Shown here piece after piece: positions 6,284-10,323 of a stretch of 10,323 nt of DNA. Location: contig JASGGU010000106.1 in NCBI GenBank assembly GCA_047602645.1, positions 1-10,323 of the forward strand, written 5' to 3'. This DNA is from JAEYFP01 sp047602645 (lineage in GTDB: Bacteria; Bacillota; Clostridia; Lachnospirales; Lachnospiraceae). The position numbers and the translations under genes are program-made. Under the pieces are notes generated by a model, which was not told the DNA's origin, ran no database searches, and worked only from the letters and a program-made list of their open reading frames with translations. Positions within the stretch are counted from its first letter, which is position 1. Each line of letters starts with the position of its first letter.

Positions 6284-7851
6284 AAAAGTTGAGATTTGAG
6301 GTATATAAGGATAAGGTAAAGGGCTGTTGGACCGGAAAAAATATCGGTGGTGTGCTGGGTGCTCCGTTTGAGTGTCTCAGGCAGGTGAATGAGATTGATT
6401 TTTATACACAGGATTTGACGATGGGGCCGCCGCCCAATGATGATCTGGACTTGCAGATTGTATGGCTGGCCGCGGTTGAGAAGTATGGAAGGACAGTAGA
6501 TGCCGCTATTCTGGGAGAGTATTGGCTTTCCTATATTATACCGAACTGGGTGGAGTACGGAACAGGAAAGGCAAATTTAAGGGCCGGGTTGAGACCACCC
6601 TTATCGGGGGTGACAGATAATCCATACGGAAATAGCTGCGGATGTTTTATACGCTCGGAAATATGGGCATGTCTGGCCCCCGGACACCCGGAAATAGCGA
6701 CGAGCTACGCCTATGAGGATGCAATTGTGGATCATACAGGAGAAGGCATGTATGGAGAAGTGTTTTGTGCAGCCTTACAAAGCGCGGCGTTTGTCGAAAG
6801 CAGCCCGCAAAAGCTGATTGATATCGCACTTACCTATATTCCGGAGAGCAGCATGACTGCAAAGGCGATAAAAAAAGCATGCGAGTGTTATGAAAAAAAG
6901 GTTGATGTCTTGGAGGCCCGTAAGCAGATTCATAATACGGCACCCGGCACATTCGGCATCCAGGGTATCAAGCTGAAAGAGATCAAAAAAGAAGGAAACG
7001 AGGGAATGGAGCTTGGAACACCAGGCTTTGATGCTCCGGAAAACGTAGCGTTCATGATAGCGGGATGGCTGTATGGAGAGGGAGATTTCGGACGCAGCAT
7101 TATCATTGCCAATTCCTTTGGAGAGGATACAGACTGCACCTGCGCAACCCTCGGGGCACTGCTTGGTATTCTTGAGGGAGAAAAGGCACTTCCGGAAAAA
7201 TGGAAGGCACCGCTTGACGACAAGATTGCGACACTCTGTATCGACAAGACGAGCAGAGGAATCTGGGTGCCGGAAACGGCTACAGAGCTGACGGAAAGGG
7301 TAATCCGGACAATGCCGTTGTTCCTTGGACAGGATTTCTGTGATATTTTTGCATCAGGCGGGATGAGCATTGACTGCAGAGAGGGAGAGGATCTGCTCTG
7401 CGAACGGCCGGAGGAGTATTTAAACCGTATGAATTCTCATTGTAAAAATGGGAATCTGACTACAAGCGAACTCTGCGCGCTTTCTCCTTATGTTGTTCGC
7501 CATGAGTTTCCTGCGTGTAAGGTTTTTATCGATTACGGGGAATCCGTAACATACCGCAGGGGAGAAACAAGAAAAATAAAGGTTCGGGTCTATAATGCGT
7601 TCTATTTAAATGAGCAGCAATGGGCAAAGATCCGCGCTTATCTGCCTGCAGGAGTGGAAATGCTGAACGGAAGCAGCGTCATGATGCCGTTAAATAATCT
7701 GAGCGGTGATTATGCGGAAACGGTATTTGAATTTAACGCAGATGATGTTGAGGAACCAAAACTGGAGTTTCTAATTGATGTTGCGCTTTCGGGAAGACAT
7801 TCAGGGGGAACGGTAAAGGTTTGTTTGATGCGGGAAAATCAGGTGAATTAA
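6280..7851 (+). CDS. ADP-ribosylglycohydrolase (ARH)-family protein
   Basis: Cytoplasmic ARH/DraG-fold protein of 523 aa, starting in an ATGA overlap with the kinase gene and preceded by AGGAGG (6267-6272, 7-base spacing). The family entry motif is GCWTGKNIGGVLGAPFE (15-31). Metal-site regions are NDDLDLQ (53-59) and GEDTDCTCATLGALLG (281-296). In canonical ARH enzymes these read T-D-D and D-T-D-T. Here the first threonine position is N53 and the last is C286, while the aspartates D54, D55, D283 and D285 are kept. The ARH core seems to end near 345, followed by a linker and a beta-rich C-terminal region (about 415-520). The operon holds no other glycosidic-bond-cleaving enzyme, so it may cleave an imported N- or O-glycoside or nucleoside-like compound. 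This is inference. Reversal of protein ADP-ribosylation remains possible. Confidence 0.85.
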   Translation: MKKLRFEVYKDKVKGCWTGKNIGGVLGAPFECLRQVNEIDFYTQDLTMGPPPNDDLDLQIVWLAAVEKYGRTVDAAILGEYWLSYIIPNWVEYGTGKANLRAGLRPPLSGVTDNPYGNSCGCFIRSEIWACLAPGHPEIATSYAYEDAIVDHTGEGMYGEVFCAALQSAAFVESSPQKLIDIALTYIPESSMTAKAIKKACECYEKKVDVLEARKQIHNTAPGTFGIQGIKLKEIKKEGNEGMELGTPGFDAPENVAFMIAGWLYGEGDFGRSIIIANSFGEDTDCTCATLGALLGILEGEKALPEKWKAPLDDKIATLCIDKTSRGIWVPETATELTERVIRTMPLFLGQDFCDIFASGGMSIDCREGEDLLCERPEEYLNRMNSHCKNGNLTTSELCALSPYVVRHEFPACKVFIDYGESVTYRRGETRKIKVRVYNAFYLNEQQWAKIRAYLPAGVEMLNGSSVMMPLNNLSGDYAETVFEFNADDVEEPKLEFLIDVALSGRHSGGTVKVCLMRENQVN

Positions 7852-7866
7852 AGGGCGGATAGGAGT

Positions 7867-8613
7867 TTGAAAAAATTAAAGGTATTGCTGGTAGATGATG
7901 AAATTATGATACGGGAGGGCTTTAAACGGCTGTTTAATTGGGAGGCCCATGATTGTGAAATTGCCGGTGAGGCTGCAGATGGTTTGGAAGCGGTGAACCG
8001 AATAGATAGTCTATGCCCGGATATTGTAATCATGGACATTAACATTCCGATCATGAGTGGTCTTGAGGTGATCAGGCTGGCTAAGAGAAAGCATCCCGAT
8101 ATCGCATTTGTCATTGTTTCCGGATATGATGATTTTCATTACTGCCAGCAGGCAATCCGCCTTAAAATAACAGATTATATTCTAAAGCCTGTCAATTACG
8201 AAGAATTCGGGTACGTGATTGATAACCTGAAGGTGGTCTTGTACCAGCAGAAAGCTTCCGCACAGCCTGTGGGTGAACAACAGGATGGACGGCTGATCTT
8301 TTCTATTACCAAGTATATTCAAAAAAATTTGGGAAAAGATATTAATCTTCGCTGCCTGGCCGGAGAATTCCACTTAAGCCCTCAATATATCAGTCAGCTT
8401 TTTAAAAATGAAATCGGCGTTAATTTTTTAGCATATTTGACTACAGTCAGAATGGAAAGGGCCAAGACCTTATTGCTGACAACAGCACTTCCTGTAACTG
8501 AAATTGCGGAAGCCACAGGTTTTCACGATTATCGCGTGTTCAGCAAAGCATTTAAAAAGATAGAAAATATGACTCCGACGCAATACCGTAAGGAGCTGCT
8601 GGAGAATAGCTGA
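7867..8613 (+). CDS. Response regulator, YesN type (receiver + AraC HTH)
   Basis: Cytoplasmic transcription factor, presumed partner of the kinase at 4397 and activator of this operon. The receiver domain (about 4-120) begins KVLLVDDE, has phospho-acceptor D57 in IVIMDINIPIMSGLE, switch residue S85 (VSGYDDF) and K107 (LKPVNYEEF). A short linker leads to an AraC double helix-turn-helix (about 145-245) with ISQLFKNEIGVNFLAYLTTVRMERAK and TEIAEATGFHDYRVFSKAFKK. The 248-aa product is compact: it lacks the long middle domain of many YesN proteins. TTG 7867 is the only plausible start before the first receiver strand, because the in-frame stop of the ARH gene lies 18 bases upstream. AGGAG (7861-7865) is only one base from the TTG, so the weaker GGGCGG (7853-7858) may serve as the binding site. 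Confidence 0.92.
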   Translation: MKKLKVLLVDDEIMIREGFKRLFNWEAHDCEIAGEAADGLEAVNRIDSLCPDIVIMDINIPIMSGLEVIRLAKRKHPDIAFVIVSGYDDFHYCQQAIRLKITDYILKPVNYEEFGYVIDNLKVVLYQQKASAQPVGEQQDGRLIFSITKYIQKNLGKDINLRCLAGEFHLSPQYISQLFKNEIGVNFLAYLTTVRMERAKTLLLTTALPVTEIAEATGFHDYRVFSKAFKKIENMTPTQYRKELLENS

Positions 8614-8620
8614 ATAAGAG

Positions 8621-8651
8621 ATGAGAGCGTCTGAGACGCTCTCATTCTGTT
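8621..8651. terminator. Convergent-gene terminator hairpin
   Basis: ATGAGAGCGTC (8621-8631), loop TGA and GACGCTCTCAT (8635-8645) form a perfect 11-bp stem with a 3-base loop, followed by TCTGTTT. It lies 7 bases after the response-regulator stop and 15 bases beyond the stop of the converging anti-sigma gene. On the minus strand the stem is followed by CTCTTATTCA, so it probably terminates both transcripts, with the plus direction stronger. Confidence 0.85.
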
Positions 8652-8660
8652 TAAGGCAGT

Positions 8661-9479
8661 TTATTGCATCATGATTTCTCCGGCCATTTCATACAATCCC
8701 TCTGCGTCAAGAGCAGAATCGAAGCACATCAGACTATACTGGATCCCTTCTTTATTCCACGTGACATTGGAAACGTCTGATTCCTTAACGGTATCCGAGC
8801 CATAGGAAATATAATAGTGAGATCCCGCCATGTTGGCTTCATCCTCCGCTGTCAGCTCATAATCCTCCGGTACAAATTTGTAATGATCCAAATTATAGGA
8901 GACGTTAACTCCATTGACGACAGTTGTCTCTGTGGGCTCTGTTGTGTCTTCTGCGGCTTCCGGCAAAACACCGTGAATGACAAGAGAAATTTCGGGTGAG
9001 TCTTCGCGCGTATAACGGCCCCACCATTCTCTGTAGCTGTCCATACGGTTGAAATCATCGTCAATTTTATCTACATCGTTGACCTCCATTTCCGAAAAAG
9101 TATAACCGTTTGAAAAGCTTTCAACCGAAGCAAAGGTAAATCCGGTGTCTTTTTGTGATTTTTCCAGATCGCCATAGGAAGTGTACGTACTTCCCGGCTC
9201 TAAAGAACTGGCATAGCCGGTTATTTTTCCTCCGGCATAAACGCCGGTAGGAATTAGGATGCAGAGTGCCGCGGCTGCTGCCACAGCCCATTTTATATTT
9301 ATTTTTTTCATTAAAACCTCCGTTTTCCGATGCGCCGGCGTGCGGACGGCTTGATTGCCGGCTGCCGCATCAATACGTGCATCAATTGTTGTTTTCAGTT
9401 TGACGGAAGCAGAGATAGAATTACCTTCCTGAAATAAGGCTTGTGTGATTTGTTTGTCAAAACTGTCCTGCCTTCTCAT
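8661..9479 (-). CDS. Membrane-anchored anti-sigma factor
   Basis: Probable inhibitor of the ECF sigma factor encoded just upstream. The chosen ATG (9479) has AGGAGG at 9494-9489, nine bases upstream, and the frame overlaps the sigma gene by 23 bases. The 272-aa product has a cytoplasmic N-terminal segment (about 1-58, MRRQDSFDKQITQALFQEG) of the kind that binds sigma in Clostridia and without an obvious zinc motif. One transmembrane helix (about 62-82) follows, then an exported C-terminal domain rich in Asp, Glu, Ser and Thr, ending IQYSLMCFDSALDAEGLYEMAGEIM, which resembles the DUF4367-type end of many such proteins. A second well-spaced ribosome site precedes an internal ATG at 9311. Release of sigma probably requires regulated proteolysis or a ligand, but neither is evident here. 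Confidence 0.75.
   Translation of the reverse strand: MRRQDSFDKQITQALFQEGNSISASVKLKTTIDARIDAAAGNQAVRTPAHRKTEVLMKKINIKWAVAAAAALCILIPTGVYAGGKITGYASSLEPGSTYTSYGDLEKSQKDTGFTFASVESFSNGYTFSEMEVNDVDKIDDDFNRMDSYREWWGRYTREDSPEISLVIHGVLPEAAEDTTEPTETTVVNGVNVSYNLDHYKFVPEDYELTAEDEANMAGSHYYISYGSDTVKESDVSNVTWNKEGIQYSLMCFDSALDAEGLYEMAGEIMMQ
9317..9321 (-). promoter_or_regulatory. Internal ribosome binding site within the anti-sigma gene
   Basis: On the minus strand GGAGG (9321-9317) lies 5 bases before an in-frame ATG (9311-9309) that begins MKKINIKW, directly followed by the hydrophobic segment. Initiation there would give a 216-aa form with a signal-like N-terminus but no sigma-binding segment. Confidence 0.4.
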
Positions 9480-10032
9480 AATGAGGAACCTCCTGTTCAG
9501 TATTCTGCAAAACATTGCGAAGAAGTCTGCGCGCGGTAAATAGTCTTGACTTTACCGTGCCCTCCAGACAGCCGCATGCGCTTGCGATTTCCCTGGTTGA
9601 CATTTGGTTATAGTAGTAATAAACAACAACAAGCCGGTATTTGATCGTAAGACCTCTGATCGCACGGCAGATTTCCGCTGCCTGTTCCGATTCAAGAATG
9701 TGGTCAAGTGCCGTTATGCCGTCGCTGTGCTCTGCAGCCAGCTCGATTTCCGAGTCCGGCAGTTCTTTTGCAGCCTTTTTTCCGTAATGCCATGCAGTCC
9801 GCGTCAAGATCTGAAACAGCCATGACTGAAAAACGGTGTTGTCCTTTAACTCGGAACAATGCAGATAACATTTGACAAAGGTCTCCTGTGCAATATCTTC
9901 ACTGTCGGCAAGATTTCCAACAATCAAATAGGCCATCCTCAAAATCCGGTTTTGATACCGTTCATAAATCTGGTCAAACGCAGCACGATCCCCCTGCTTC
10001 ATGCGTTCTACCAAATAGATTTCGTCCTCCAA
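9457..10032 (-). CDS. ECF-type RNA polymerase sigma factor
   Basis: Alternative sigma factor of 191 aa that directs RNA polymerase to a stress or envelope regulon. Region 2 (about 8-80) includes the DNA-melting and core-binding stretch SEDIAQETFVKCYLH (44-58) and FQSWLFQILTRTAWHYGKK. Region 4 (about 118-175) has the helix-turn-helix MSTREIASACGCLEGTVKSRLFTARRLL. No region 1 or 3 is present, as expected for ECF proteins. The start is TTG 10032, preceded by AAAGGAGGG (10046-10038) with about 5 bases spacing. No ATG in frame gives the full region 2. The gene overlaps the anti-sigma gene by 23 bases, a normal sigma/anti-sigma arrangement. The exact ECF group was not determined. Confidence 0.9.
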   Translation of the reverse strand: MEDEIYLVERMKQGDRAAFDQIYERYQNRILRMAYLIVGNLADSEDIAQETFVKCYLHCSELKDNTVFQSWLFQILTRTAWHYGKKAAKELPDSEIELAAEHSDGITALDHILESEQAAEICRAIRGLTIKYRLVVVYYYYNQMSTREIASACGCLEGTVKSRLFTARRLLRNVLQNTEQEVPHYEKAGQF

Positions 10033-10073
10033 GGAATCCCTCCTTTCTCCCGCTCATTTCGGTGCACCTGATA

Positions 10074-10103
10074 GATAGAGCAAAGAAATTTGCATTTGGT
10101 TCA
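10074..10103 (-). promoter_or_regulatory. Candidate ECF-dependent promoter (autoregulation)
   Basis: On the minus strand TGAACC (10103-10098), an 18-base spacer and TCTATC (10079-10074) resemble ECF promoters, which typically have a GAAC-type -35 and a short TCTA or CGTC-type -10. Transcription would start near 10067, leaving about 35 bases to the TTG start. The position suits autoregulation by the sigma factor. Motif matching is by eye. Confidence 0.45.
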
Positions 10104-10170
10104 TTTTTGCAGATGAATTTTTAAAATTTAATAGAGAAATCTGTTTTCCCGCAATAGTATGTTTGACGAC

Positions 10171-10201
10171 ATTATATCATGAGACTTTATTTAATTTTCA
10201 A
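10171..10201 (-). promoter_or_regulatory. Candidate vegetative promoter with extended -10
   Basis: On the minus strand TGATATAAT holds a perfect -10 TATAAT (10176-10171) with the extended TGN element. TTGAAA (10201-10196) lies 19 bases upstream, a somewhat long spacer that the extended -10 could compensate for. It would give the sigma/anti-sigma genes basal transcription with a leader of about 130 bases. Confidence 0.5.
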
Positions 10202-10221
10202 AAGAGACTTTATTTAATTTT
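10181..10221. repeat. 18-bp tandem direct repeat in the sigma promoter region
   Basis: GAGACTTTATTTAATTTT occurs at 10181-10198 and again, identically, at 10204-10221, separated by CAAAA, with a period of 23 bases. One copy covers the spacer and touches the -35 of the candidate vegetative promoter; the other lies just upstream of it. It may be a duplicated regulator site, an AT-rich UP-like element, or a local duplication. Confidence 0.75.
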
Positions 10222-10236
10222 GCTGACTTGAAAAAG

Positions 10237-10267
10237 TAAATTCCAGTGCAAGACTAAATTCCACTGC
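10237..10267. repeat. Short imperfect direct repeat
   Basis: TAAATTCCAGTGC (10237-10249) and TAAATTCCACTGC (10255-10267) match at 12 of 13 bases with an 18-base period. The differing base makes CAGTG and CACTG, which also form a small inverted pair. Confidence 0.5.
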
Positions 10268-10323
10268 TTTTTAAAGATTGTTGTAAATGGTAGAGGTTTT
10301 CGCGCATAATTCTAAGATTTCTG

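Larger units (their letters stand above)
10104..10323. other. AT-rich intergenic region at the right edge
   Basis: Apart from the promoter candidates and two repeat sets listed separately, no convincing gene, tRNA or terminator was seen from the sigma gene to the window end. Short reading frames here lack ribosome sites and recognisable sequence. Nothing was recognised in the last 55 bases; they may belong to a neighbouring upstream region. Confidence 0.5.

Noticed and set aside
6930..7370. 146-codon open frame on the minus strand inside the ARH-family gene
   Set aside because: It lies fully antisense to a gene with clear family motifs, has low-complexity Ser/Pro-rich sequence, and resembles no family I recognise.
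9859..10124. Overlapping plus-strand frames across the sigma gene start
   Set aside because: They oppose the conserved region 2 of the sigma factor and its leader, and encode no recognisable protein.
10181..10267. CRISPR array
   Set aside because: Only two copies of each unit, with spacers of 5 bases and different repeat sequences. This does not fit an array, and no cas genes are present.

Overview
The window looks like a chromosomal segment from a low-to-moderate GC Gram-positive anaerobe of the Clostridia, most likely a gut Lachnospiraceae-type bacterium. This is an inference from strong AGGAGG ribosome binding sites, several TTG/GTG starts, a lipoprotein-type solute-binding protein, a YesM/YesN-type two-component pair, and a CUT1 sugar ABC transporter with no ATPase gene of its own. 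No taxonomic marker gene is present.

Left edge (1-226): an intrinsic terminator for an unseen upstream plus-strand gene, then a regulatory stretch with two palindromes. Next comes an alpha/beta-hydrolase of the acetyl-esterase type (227-1108). A 125-base gap holds a 14-base perfect palindrome and leads into the main block. The main plus-strand block (1234-8613) reads: lipoprotein sugar-binding protein, an intercistronic 11-bp stem-loop, MalF-type permease, MalG-type permease, YesM-type sensor histidine kinase, ADP-ribosylglycohydrolase (ARH)-family protein, YesN-type AraC response regulator. Several junctions overlap by 4 bases or lie within a few bases, so these genes very probably form one operon. 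It ends at a strong hairpin at 8621-8645 that also separates it from the convergent minus-strand genes.

Right part (10323-8661, minus strand): an ECF-type sigma factor (TTG start) overlapping a membrane-anchored anti-sigma factor with a secreted C-terminal domain. Upstream are two candidate promoters: a distal vegetative-type one embedded in an 18-bp direct repeat, and a proximal ECF-like one (TGAACC, 18 bases, TCTATC), suggesting autoregulation.

Working model (inference): the kinase senses an extracellular carbohydrate or glycoside and the response regulator activates the operon. The lipoprotein and two permeases import the ligand using a shared ATPase encoded elsewhere. The cytoplasmic esterase and the ARH-like enzyme then process it. 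There is no classical glycoside hydrolase, so the ARH-family protein, encoded between kinase and regulator and with changed metal-site threonines, is the best candidate for the glycosidic-bond-cleaving step. It is the most interesting protein in the window.
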